From Elusimicrobiota bacterium (GTDB taxonomy: Bacteria; Elusimicrobiota; Elusimicrobia; UBA1565; UBA9628), in NCBI GenBank assembly GCA_023700845.1, contig JAMPYD010000194.1, forward strand, positions 1-5,005: 5,005 bases of DNA, written 5' to 3'. Under the pieces are notes generated by a model, which worked only from the letters and a program-made list of their open reading frames with translations, was not told the origin of the DNA and did no database searches. Shown here in pieces: positions 1-5,005 of the stretch. The translations under genes and the position numbers were made by a program. Position 1 is the first letter of the stretch, and every line of letters begins with the position of its first letter.

Positions 1-590
1 CCGACGGCAAGATCGAAACGCTGAAAGCCTCATTCCGTCAATCCGTACGCATGGAAGGGTCCGATGTCGTGCAAACGGTGGAGGGCGACGTGTTGTTTAA
101 AAAGCCCGATCTGTTGCGCTTGACGCATCGGATTCCTGAGCCGCAGACCGTCGTTTCGGACGGCACTTATTTGTGGGTCTACAGGAACAGCACCAACCAG
201 GTCATCCAAACGCGGCTTGAGACCTGGCGCAAGTCCGAGCCTTTGGCCCAAGGGCTTCTTGATTTCGGCAAATCCGCGGACATGCTCACGCGTTACGACA
301 CCGCTTTGACCACCGTCTCCGCTCCCGGCGCCGACGGCCATCGTACGTTCACGCTGACGCTCAAGCCGAAAGCGGCGGACAAACAGAAAGGGGGCGATTC
401 CGATTTCGTTCTGACCCTTCGAGCGTCGACCAAAGATTTTTTCCCAGGCGACGCGACCTTGACCGTGGGGCGGGCGTCGATCCGCTCCCGGTTCGAGGAT
501 GTGCGCCTCAATCCCGCGATCCCCGCGACGGAGTTCCAGTTCACGCCTCCGCCTGACGCGGACCTTTTCAGATCTCCGGAGCCGAAATAA
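1..590 (+). CDS. lolA: LolA-like outer-membrane lipoprotein carrier protein (5' partial)
   Basis: Periplasmic chaperone that takes lipoproteins released from the inner membrane and delivers them to the outer membrane. The frame is open from base 3, 16 codons before the first ATG at 51, so the gene starts outside the window and 51 is not the true start. The visible 195 residues are close to the mature length of E. coli LolA (about 182), so probably only the signal peptide and a few residues are missing. Family features are the opening 'LKASFRQSVRMEG', then 'GDVLFKKPDLLRL', 'VVSDGTYLWVY' and 'QGLLDFGKSAD', which follow the LolA order of sF.Q, G.l..kkP...R, sdG..lw.Y. A Lys/Asp-rich stretch (AADKQKGGDSD, about 126-136 of the fragment) looks like a surface-loop insertion. 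The stop shares one base with the rodZ start (TAATG). GC is about 59% by hand count and AAA and TTG codons are common, unlike the genes that follow. A more general LolA-fold protein is possible. Confidence 0.8.
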   Translation, partial: DGKIETLKASFRQSVRMEGSDVVQTVEGDVLFKKPDLLRLTHRIPEPQTVVSDGTYLWVYRNSTNQVIQTRLETWRKSEPLAQGLLDFGKSADMLTRYDTALTTVSAPGADGHRTFTLTLKPKAADKQKGGDSDFVLTLRASTKDFFPGDATLTVGRASIRSRFEDVRLNPAIPATEFQFTPPPDADLFRSPEPK

Positions 591-1447
591 TGACCCTCGA
601 CAAAGAGCCCGATCCCCTTCGCCGCATCCCGACCAAGCACACGACCGCCCTGCGCGCCGAGATCGGCCCGATCCTGCGCGCGGCGCGCCTCAAGCGAGGG
701 CAGTCGCTGGAGGCCGTGGCCCAGCAGACGCGCATCTCCAAGCGCTTCCTCGAGGCCCTCGAGGAGAACCGCTTCGAGCAGTTCCCCGCCGTCGTCTATC
801 TGCGCGGCTTTCTCAAGAGCTACTGCGAGCATCTCGACGTCAGCTTCGAGGATATCTGGGGGATGCTGAATTCGGCGGCGCCGGAACCTACGCCCCCCGC
901 CGCCGAATCCCCCGCCGGCGGGCCGGCCGCGGCGAATGCCTCGCCGGCATCGCCGGCGGTCAAGACGCCTCCTCCGGCGCCGAAGCAGGGGCACGCCCCC
1001 GCTCCGGCCCACGGGCGCTCGCCCGTCCACGCGCCGGCTGACGCCCACGTCCCGGCGCCGCACGGCGGCGGGTCCGGAGCGACGGGCGCGATCGTGCTGT
1101 CCCTGCTGCTGGCCGCCGGGCTGGGCGTGTTCCTGTTCAAAGACCAGAATAAGCCGGCGCCCGAGCCCGCGCAGACGGCCCCCGCGATGATCCAGCCGCT
1201 CGAGCGGTCCGTCGAGCCCGCCTTGGTCGTGCGCCTCAAGAACGACGCGTGGCTGAGGGTGTCGGTGGACGGCCAGGTCGTCTTCGAGGGCCGCGCCCCG
1301 CGGGACGCCGTGCAGGAGTGGAAGCCGGTCAAGTTCGTGGAGCTGCGCACGACCGAGCCCTCCGCGCTCGAGCTCACGCTCAACGGCCAGCCCGCGCCGC
1401 TCGGGGAGCCGGGGCCGGACGGGCAGTACCGGGTCGAGATCCCTTAG
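590..1447 (+). CDS. rodZ: RodZ-like cytoskeletal membrane anchor (HTH, TM, DUF4115-type)
   Basis: Bitopic inner-membrane protein that in other bacteria binds MreB through a cytoplasmic helix-turn-helix and keeps rod-shaped growth. The 285 residues show the family order: an Xre-like HTH at about 23-90, with the hallmark run 'FPAVVYLRGFLKSYCEHLDV' at 65-84; a Pro/Ala-rich linker at about 95-162; one transmembrane helix at about 165-183 (GAIVLSLLLAAGLGVFLF); and a beta-rich periplasmic domain at about 210-285 matching the DUF4115 position. The ATG overlaps the lolA stop by one base and has a GGAG Shine-Dalgarno at 578-581, 8 nt upstream, which supports the start. pgsA follows after 3 nt, as in the Firmicutes ymfM-pgsA pair. 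The linker holds five histidines spaced 6, 6, 6 and 5 residues apart (H135 to H158), which I do not recall as a RodZ feature. The family call is firm; the MreB role is inferred from homologues. Confidence 0.9.
   Translation: MTLDKEPDPLRRIPTKHTTALRAEIGPILRAARLKRGQSLEAVAQQTRISKRFLEALEENRFEQFPAVVYLRGFLKSYCEHLDVSFEDIWGMLNSAAPEPTPPAAESPAGGPAAANASPASPAVKTPPPAPKQGHAPAPAHGRSPVHAPADAHVPAPHGGGSGATGAIVLSLLLAAGLGVFLFKDQNKPAPEPAQTAPAMIQPLERSVEPALVVRLKNDAWLRVSVDGQVVFEGRAPRDAVQEWKPVKFVELRTTEPSALELTLNGQPAPLGEPGPDGQYRVEIP
992..1075 (+). repeat. Degenerate 18-nt periodicity in the rodZ linker
   Basis: CACG recurs in frame at 992, 1010, 1028, 1046 and 1061, giving steps of 18, 18, 18 and 15 nt. Each CAC is a histidine codon and the next codon starts with G. 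Between them lie Pro, Ala, Gly, Ser and Arg codons. The units otherwise match poorly, so this is an eroded tandem repeat or a protein-level periodicity, not a clean DNA repeat. It encodes RodZ residues 135-162, just before the transmembrane helix and so, by the usual RodZ topology, on the cytoplasmic side. Confidence 0.4.
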
Positions 1448-1450
1448 CCC

Positions 1451-2017
1451 ATGTCCCTTCCCAACCGCCTGACGATGCTGCGCATCGTCCTGGCGGCCGC
1501 GGTGTTCGCCGCCCTGATGACCGATTCGGGGGGCTGGCACCTCGCCGCGCTCTTCATGTTCGTCGCGGCGATCATCACGGACTGGCTCGACGGCTGGCTG
1601 GCCCGCCGCATGAAGGCCGTGAGCCCCTTCGGCAAGGTCGCCGACCCCATCGCCGACAAGATCCTCGTCCTCGGCACCTTGCTCGCTTTGGTCAGGATGA
1701 AGGAGCTCGAGCTGCCGCTGTGGGCGGTGTTCGTCATCGTCATGCGCGAGCTCGTCATCGGCGGCGTGCGCGTGATCGCGGGCGCGCAGGGCAAGGTGCT
1801 GGCGGCCGACCGGTGGGGGAAGATCAAGACCGCGATCCAGCTCGTCGCGATCGCCTTGATGCTCTGCGTCGTCGTCGCGCGCGACCGGGGCCTGGCCGAG
1901 CCCTGGATGATCAGGTCGGTGTACCCGCTGACCGTGCTGTGCGCGTTCCTGGCCCTCTCCAGCCTGGCCTCCTACCTGCGCGAGTACCGCGCGATGCTGC
2001 AGAAGTCCTGGGAATGA
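1451..2017 (+). CDS. pgsA: CDP-diacylglycerol--glycerol-3-phosphate 3-phosphatidyltransferase
   Basis: Inner-membrane enzyme that joins CDP-diacylglycerol and glycerol-3-phosphate to give phosphatidylglycerol phosphate, the committed step toward phosphatidylglycerol. The full CDP-alcohol phosphatidyltransferase signature D-x2-DG-x2-AR-x8-G-x3-D-x3-D is present at residues 44-69 (D44, D47, G48, A51, R52, G61, D65, D69). The aspartates bind metal and the CDP substrate in known structures. PgsA-specific marks are the start 'PNRLTMLRI' (4-12), 'MRELVIGGVRVIAG' (98-111) and 'WGKIKTAIQL' (122-131). The 188-residue length is typical, with several hydrophobic helices (about 11-23, 30-43, 70-82, 89-108, 127-142, 157-174). 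The ATG lies 3 nt after the rodZ stop and has only a weak GAG (1436-1438) upstream, so translation is probably coupled to rodZ. Its last codons overlap pgpA, which encodes the enzyme for the next step. Confidence 0.95.
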   Translation: MSLPNRLTMLRIVLAAAVFAALMTDSGGWHLAALFMFVAAIITDWLDGWLARRMKAVSPFGKVADPIADKILVLGTLLALVRMKELELPLWAVFVIVMRELVIGGVRVIAGAQGKVLAADRWGKIKTAIQLVAIALMLCVVVARDRGLAEPWMIRSVYPLTVLCAFLALSSLASYLREYRAMLQKSWE

Positions 2018-2478
2018 GCGGCTTCGAGTGGTTGGCGACGGGGCTGGGGATAAGCTATATTGCCCCGACAGGACGCGGCCGGAAATGGACCGGCGCGGGC
2101 TTTCTCGGGACCGTCGAGGGGCTCGTTCTCTGGCCGCTGCTCCCAGCCGCTTCCGGGCCGTACGCGGCGGTCGTCGTCGCATCGATCGGGGCGGCGTGCT
2201 GGATCTGCGGGAAGGCCGAACGTTCGATGAAGACGCACGACGATCCGCGCATCGTGCTCGACGAGATCGTGGGCTTCTGGGTCGCGGCCGCGTGGCTGCC
2301 CAGGACGTGGACGGCGGCGCTGCTGGCCTTCGTGCTGTTCCGTTTTTTCGATTCGGTGAAGCTGCCCCCGTATAAGTGGCTGGAACGGCTTCCGGGCGGG
2401 GCGGGGGTCGTGATGGACGACGTCGGCGCCGGTATCGTCGCGAACCTGCTCGCACGTTTGATTCTGGCTTACGCTTGA
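2014..2478 (+). CDS. pgpA: Phosphatidylglycerophosphatase A
   Basis: Inner-membrane phosphatase that removes the phosphate from phosphatidylglycerol phosphate, the PgsA product, to give phosphatidylglycerol. The frame is open far upstream, but the ATG at 2014 overlaps the pgsA stop as ATGA and the family similarity starts there with 'FEWLATGLG', so this start is chosen. The 154 residues contain the two conserved acidic blocks of PgpA: 'HDDPRIVLDEIVGFW' (75-89), matching HD..sIV.DE..G.w in E. coli PgpA, and 'FRFFDSVK' (109-116) followed by 'GGAGVVMDDVGAG' (128-140). Hydrophobic stretches suit an integral membrane protein. Two family positions differ. The usual N-terminal PGTxGS is replaced by 'GAGFLGT' (27-33), and KPWP is replaced by 'KLPP' (116-119). 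The acidic residues are kept, so I expect an active enzyme. Overlap with pgsA implies balanced production of the two consecutive steps. Confidence 0.92.
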   Translation: MSGFEWLATGLGISYIAPTGRGRKWTGAGFLGTVEGLVLWPLLPAASGPYAAVVVASIGAACWICGKAERSMKTHDDPRIVLDEIVGFWVAAAWLPRTWTAALLAFVLFRFFDSVKLPPYKWLERLPGGAGVVMDDVGAGIVANLLARLILAYA

Positions 2479-2484
2479 AACATC

Positions 2485-2490
2485 GGAGAA
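2485..2490 (+). promoter_or_regulatory. Shine-Dalgarno site that points to a CTG start
   Basis: GGAGAA lies in the 16-nt gap after pgpA. The GGAG core (2485-2488) ends 6 nt before the CTG at 2495, which is good ribosome spacing. The nearest conventional start in that frame, GTG at 2525, has only GAGG at 2506-2509, 15 nt away and too far. The site therefore favours initiation at the CTG. Confidence 0.55.
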
Positions 2491-2494
2491 CGAC

Positions 2495-3724
2495 CTGAAG
2501 CTCACGAGGACCGCGCTGTTCGCCGTGCTGGCCGCCCTGCTCCGCATGGCCGCTCCCGCCGCCGCCCAGGACACCGGCGGCGCCTTCACGGGGCAGAACC
2601 CGTGGGCCGTGGCCGCGCCGACCGCGCCGCCCGTCGCCGTCGCGCCCGCCATGGCGCTGGGCACGCCGCTGTCGGTCTCCGGGGGACCGTGGGTCCCCGC
2701 CGAGGTCCTGTTCTTCTCCGCGGGCCGGGTCGTCGCCGACTACGCGTGGCGCGATTCCGTGCGCGCGCGCCGCGGGCACCTCTACACCGCCGCCGACCTG
2801 CAGCGCGACGTGCAGGACCTCATGACCTTGGGGCGCTTCACCTCGCTGACTCCCGCCGTCTACGCCATCCCCGGCACCGCCGTCCCCTCGGAGTTCACCT
2901 CGATCTCGGTCTCCACCAACCAGGTCCGCGTCGTCTTCGACGTCATCGAGAAGGTCGTCGAGGCCCCGAAGGTCCAGATCGTGACGCCGCCCACCGCCGT
3001 CGGCGGCGTGCTGCTCACCCCGACGGCCTGGCGCGGCGCGGGCCGCCACGAGAACCCGGGCATGGCGCTCGACATCAACGCCGCCTATTTCATCGGCCGC
3101 CTCTACGGCAAGAATTCCTACCCCGACTCCCCGCGCAAGACGAACTACATCGACCGCATCGGCCTCTGGACCTTGACCGCCGACGGGAAGATGCAGATCC
3201 AGTCGGAGTCGAAGGTCCGCCCCGCCGTCGCGGTCGGCGGCCAGGCGATGCTCATGTTCCGCGACTCGCCCCAGCCGACGGTCACCGCCCCCGGGGTCTC
3301 GGTCAAGATCGACACGAAGAATACGAAAGTTCTCACCGACGGCTACTTCGTCGCCTCCAAGAAGCTCGGCCCCGTCCGCACCAGCGCCGGCGTCATGCAG
3401 GGCACCATCGGCAACCTCGCCGCGAACCTCTCCGAGTTCCTGACGCCCGAGGCCCTGCGCTTCTACACGCGGGACACGCACGGCACGCAGGTCATCTCGC
3501 GCACGGTCCCGTTCGCGAGCGCGTTCTACCTGATCAAGCCCGACTACCCCGTCGGCATCGAGGTCATGAAGTTCAACGGCGCCGCGCGCAAGCCGGTGCT
3601 GATCAACTTCAAGCTAGGACGCTTCCTGAAGATGAACTTCGACCTCGCCTTGCTCAAGTACCAGGGCGGCTACGACGTCCTCGGCTTCTTCCAGTTCCGC
3701 TACAACCACTTTCCGAAGAGGTAG
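2495..3724 (+). CDS. Uncharacterised outer-membrane protein: signal peptide, POTRA-like domain, beta-barrel-like C-terminus
   Basis: I do not recognise a named family. Read from CTG 2495 it has 409 residues. Residues 1-24 form a Sec signal peptide (MKLTRTALFAVLAALL..., with PAAA before QD as the likely cleavage site, and an unusual R17 in the core). A Pro/Ala-rich spacer follows to about 67. Residues 68-152 resemble one POTRA domain: a strand 'AEVLFFSAGRVV', then 'RRGHLYTAADLQRDVQDLMTL' with 'GRFTSL', then a strand 'QVRVVFDVIEK', which is the BamA/TamA-like order of R.G..y...l..D...L...G.F and v.v.f.v.E. From about 185 on, alternating hydrophobic strands end in 'VLGFFQFRYNHF', much like an outer-membrane terminal strand, with three residues after F406. 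No in-frame ATG, GTG or TTG occurs between the upstream stop (2459-2461) and GTG 2525; starting there would remove the basic n-region of the signal peptide. It probably shares the pgsA-pgpA transcript. An assembly or export role is inference. A YjbH-like barrel is an alternative. Confidence 0.6.
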   Translation: MKLTRTALFAVLAALLRMAAPAAAQDTGGAFTGQNPWAVAAPTAPPVAVAPAMALGTPLSVSGGPWVPAEVLFFSAGRVVADYAWRDSVRARRGHLYTAADLQRDVQDLMTLGRFTSLTPAVYAIPGTAVPSEFTSISVSTNQVRVVFDVIEKVVEAPKVQIVTPPTAVGGVLLTPTAWRGAGRHENPGMALDINAAYFIGRLYGKNSYPDSPRKTNYIDRIGLWTLTADGKMQIQSESKVRPAVAVGGQAMLMFRDSPQPTVTAPGVSVKIDTKNTKVLTDGYFVASKKLGPVRTSAGVMQGTIGNLAANLSEFLTPEALRFYTRDTHGTQVISRTVPFASAFYLIKPDYPVGIEVMKFNGAARKPVLINFKLGRFLKMNFDLALLKYQGGYDVLGFFQFRYNHFPKR

Positions 3725-3725
3725 C

Positions 3726-4295
3726 ATGTCGTCCTTCGACGCTCTCCGTCCGCGGCTCGCCGCCGCCAAGCCCGTTCCTCCCGCGCCCGGCCTGCTCGAA
3801 ACCTCGGTCGCCGTGCTGCTCGCTCCCGGCCCCGCCGGCCTCGAGGTGCTCTTCATCCGCCGCGCCGAGCGCGCGGGGGACCCGTGGTCGGGCCATATCG
3901 GCCTTCCCGGAGGCCGCCGCGAGAGCGGCGACGCGGGCCTGCTCGACACCGCCATCCGGGAGACGCGCGAGGAGATCGGCGTGGACCTGGCCCCCGGAGC
4001 GCTGCTGGGAGCGCTCGACGACCTGGCGCCCAGCATCCCTTCGGCGCCGCCTTTGATGATCCGCCCCTACGTCTTCGGCGTGAGCCCGCGCCCGCTCGCC
4101 GGCACCAGCGATGAGGTCGTCTGCTCCTACTGGGTCCCGCTCGACTCGCTGCACGGTGCCCGCGGCTCGGCCAAGGTCTCGGTGCGAGAGCGGACGCTCG
4201 AGGTGCCCTGCTTCCGCCTCCCCGATCTTCCGGAAGGCCTCGTGGTCTGGGGCCTCACCTACCGCATCCTCAACGGGCTGCTCCCCTTGATCTAG
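3726..4295 (+). CDS. Nudix hydrolase, CoA-pyrophosphatase (NudL/NUDT7) type
   Basis: Cytoplasmic hydrolase of nucleoside diphosphates linked to another group; this subgroup typically splits CoA into phosphopantetheine and 3',5'-ADP. The 189 residues carry the CoA-type upstream motif 'RRAERAGDPWSGHIGLPGG' (45-63). The Nudix box follows, running from G62/G63 to V86 with 'RETREEIGV' (78-86); E79, E82 and E83 are the expected metal ligands. GG to RE spacing is 16 residues with D69 inside, as I recall for NudL and NUDT7, instead of the classic GX5EX7. The C-terminal 'VVWGLTYRILNGLL' (173-186) resembles the vWG.T..il ending of CoA Nudix proteins. The ATG follows the POTRA-gene stop by 1 nt, with AAGAGG at 3716-3721 as the ribosome site (4-nt spacing, short but usable). 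It is the last + strand gene here. Substrate cannot be set from sequence; another nucleotide derivative is possible. Confidence 0.85.
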   Translation: MSSFDALRPRLAAAKPVPPAPGLLETSVAVLLAPGPAGLEVLFIRRAERAGDPWSGHIGLPGGRRESGDAGLLDTAIRETREEIGVDLAPGALLGALDDLAPSIPSAPPLMIRPYVFGVSPRPLAGTSDEVVCSYWVPLDSLHGARGSAKVSVRERTLEVPCFRLPDLPEGLVVWGLTYRILNGLLPLI

Positions 4296-4316
4296 CGTCG
4301 TGGCCTTCGACGTTCG

Positions 4317-4334
4317 ACTATCCTTAAGGATAGT
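4317..4334. repeat. 18-bp perfect palindrome between convergent genes
   Basis: ACTATCCTTAAGGATAGT reads the same on both strands and can extend to 4315-4336 through one G-T pair and a C-G pair. It is an AT-rich island in the 69-nt spacer between the stops of the Nudix and TPR genes. As RNA it would fold into a stem of about 7-9 pairs with a TTAA loop from either strand. No T-run follows on either strand, so it is not a standard intrinsic terminator. A bidirectional transcript end or a dimeric protein site both fit. Just before it, 4294-4300 and 4308-4314 can form a second 7-pair stem (one G-T) with a 7-nt loop. Confidence 0.5.
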
Positions 4335-4364
4335 TGCGCGTCAGGTATAGACCGGGCCTCTCTC

Positions 4365-5005
4365 TCAGCGGCGGCGGGCGCGAAGGGCGGAGAGGTATTT
4401 GGCCGAGGCGGCGTGCGCGGGGTCGAGGCGCACGGCCTCGACGAGGTGCTCCTCCGCGGCGGGCCAGTCCTTGCCCCAGGCCAGCACGGCGAGGTTGAAG
4501 CGGGTCTCGGCGAGGGGCTGCAGCTCGAGGGCGCGGCGGTAGCGGCGCTCCGCGCCGGCCGGGTCGCCCAGCTTCTCCCGCGCGACGCCGCCGTGCGTGG
4601 CGGCCTCGGCGGCCTGGCGGCGCAGGACGTCGACCACGGCGGGCAAGGCCCGCCAGCGCGCCGCGAGGGCGAGCTTCTCCTCGAACAAGCCGTCGGCGAG
4701 GCCGTAGGTCGCCGAGGCCTCGGCCAGGCGCCCGCCGCTGGCCTGGACGTAGCCGAGGAACAGCGGCACGTCGGGGAAGCGCCAGCTCGCCGCCCAGCTC
4801 TCGTGCAGGGCGCGTTCCGCCTCGGCGAGGCGGCGGCTCTTCTGGAGATGGACGGCCGAGCGGTAGGCGGCGACGGCGTAGCCCTCGATGAGGTCGGCGG
4901 TGAAGAAATCCGGAGCGTCCTCCGAGCGGCGCGCCCCGCGGCGCACGAGCAGCTCGGGGGGGAAGTCCCCCGCCGTCCCGGAATACGCTTGGAGCAAGCC
5001 CCGCG
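4365..5005 (-). CDS. TPR-repeat protein (5' partial), probably the C-terminal part of a larger protein
   Basis: Runs leftward and ends with TGA at 4365-4367. The frame stays open to the right edge past the TTG at 4997, so the start is probably outside the window. Counting from that TTG, 210 residues are visible. At least two good tetratricopeptide units occur at about 130-161 (GVAREKLGDPAGAERRYRRALELQP) and 164-196 (TRFNLAVLAWGKDWPAAEEHLVEAVRLDP). Two weaker ones lie at about 41-72 (RSAVHLQKSRRLAEAERAL) and 76-109 (LFLGYVQASGGRLAEA). TPRs form a helical scaffold for protein contacts and give no specific function. The stretch before them ('DFPPELLVRRGARRSEDAPDFF', about 11-32) is not a signal peptide or TPR and suggests more protein upstream. 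One possibility from memory is the tail of a multi-pass DUF2723-type membrane protein, held weakly. It converges on the Nudix gene and belongs to another transcript. Confidence 0.7.
   Translation of the reverse strand, partial: RGLLQAYSGTAGDFPPELLVRRGARRSEDAPDFFTADLIEGYAVAAYRSAVHLQKSRRLAEAERALHESWAASWRFPDVPLFLGYVQASGGRLAEASATYGLADGLFEEKLALAARWRALPAVVDVLRRQAAEAATHGGVAREKLGDPAGAERRYRRALELQPLAETRFNLAVLAWGKDWPAAEEHLVEAVRLDPAHAASAKYLSALRARRR

Noticed and set aside
911..922. 12-bp palindrome CCCGCCGGCGGG in rodZ
   Set aside because: Lies in a Pro/Ala/Gly-coding GC-only stretch where such palindromes arise by composition.
1249..2013. Upstream in-frame extension of pgpA
   Set aside because: The extension is out-of-frame rodZ and pgsA sequence with Arg/Gly-rich translation. 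PgpA similarity begins at the ATG at 2014, which has an ATGA overlap with pgsA.
2032..2061. Promoter-like pair TTGGCG, 18 nt, TATATT inside pgpA
   Set aside because: It is fully explained by codons of conserved PgpA residues, the -35 match is partial and no gene starts close downstream.
293..3481. Open frame of about 1060 codons on the - strand
   Set aside because: It lies antisense to lolA, rodZ, pgsA, pgpA and the POTRA gene, which occupy different frames. Its translation is Arg/Gly/Asp-rich low complexity without domains and its character changes at each sense-gene boundary. Few stops are expected in antisense of GC-rich genes.
2602..4056. Open frame of 484 codons on the + strand overlapping the POTRA and Nudix genes
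   Set aside because: Arg/Pro/His-rich shadow translation that crosses the stop of one well-supported gene into another; no recognisable domain.
4337..4364. GAGAGAGG after the TPR stop on the - strand, resembling a ribosome site for a small gene
   Set aside because: No ATG, GTG or TTG lies at suitable spacing, and the only CTG leads to a stop after six codons.
4956..4971. G-run, AAGT, C-run hairpin in the TPR gene
   Set aside because: Inside coding sequence with no T-run and no gene end nearby; explained by Asp-Phe-Pro-Pro codons on the - strand.

Overview
The window is GC-rich coding DNA from a Gram-negative bacterium. LolA (lipoprotein transport to the outer membrane) and a secreted POTRA plus beta-barrel-like protein both imply two membranes. 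The base composition, envelope-gene layout and style of the hypothetical proteins remind me of Elusimicrobiota. That placement is an impression and cannot be tested here. No RNA genes, insertion sequences, CRISPR arrays or prophage genes are visible.

Layout: six genes are on the + strand and one partial gene is on the - strand. From the left edge: lolA (5' end missing, to 590), rodZ (590-1447), pgsA (1451-2017), pgpA (2014-2478), an uncharacterised outer-membrane POTRA protein (2495-3724, probably starting with CTG) and a Nudix hydrolase of the CoA-pyrophosphatase type (3726-4295). Junctions are a 1-nt overlap, a 3-nt gap, a 4-nt overlap, a 16-nt gap and a 1-nt gap, so the six are probably one transcript with translational coupling. 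A 69-nt convergent spacer (4296-4364) holds an 18-bp perfect palindrome. A TPR protein then runs leftward from beyond the right edge.

The theme is cell-envelope construction. LolA carries lipoproteins across the periplasm. RodZ anchors the MreB elongation machinery. PgsA and PgpA carry out the last two steps of phosphatidylglycerol synthesis, and the POTRA protein is predicted to sit in the outer membrane. The rodZ-pgsA pairing also occurs in Firmicutes (B. subtilis ymfM-pgsA). The Nudix enzyme may trim CoA or another nucleotide and is the least obviously connected member.

This is mostly a housekeeping operon and I see no clear new system. The least described element is the POTRA/barrel protein with its likely CTG start. 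Secondary points are a 6-residue histidine periodicity in the RodZ linker, a sharp fall in GC in lolA compared with rodZ, and the palindrome between the convergent genes.
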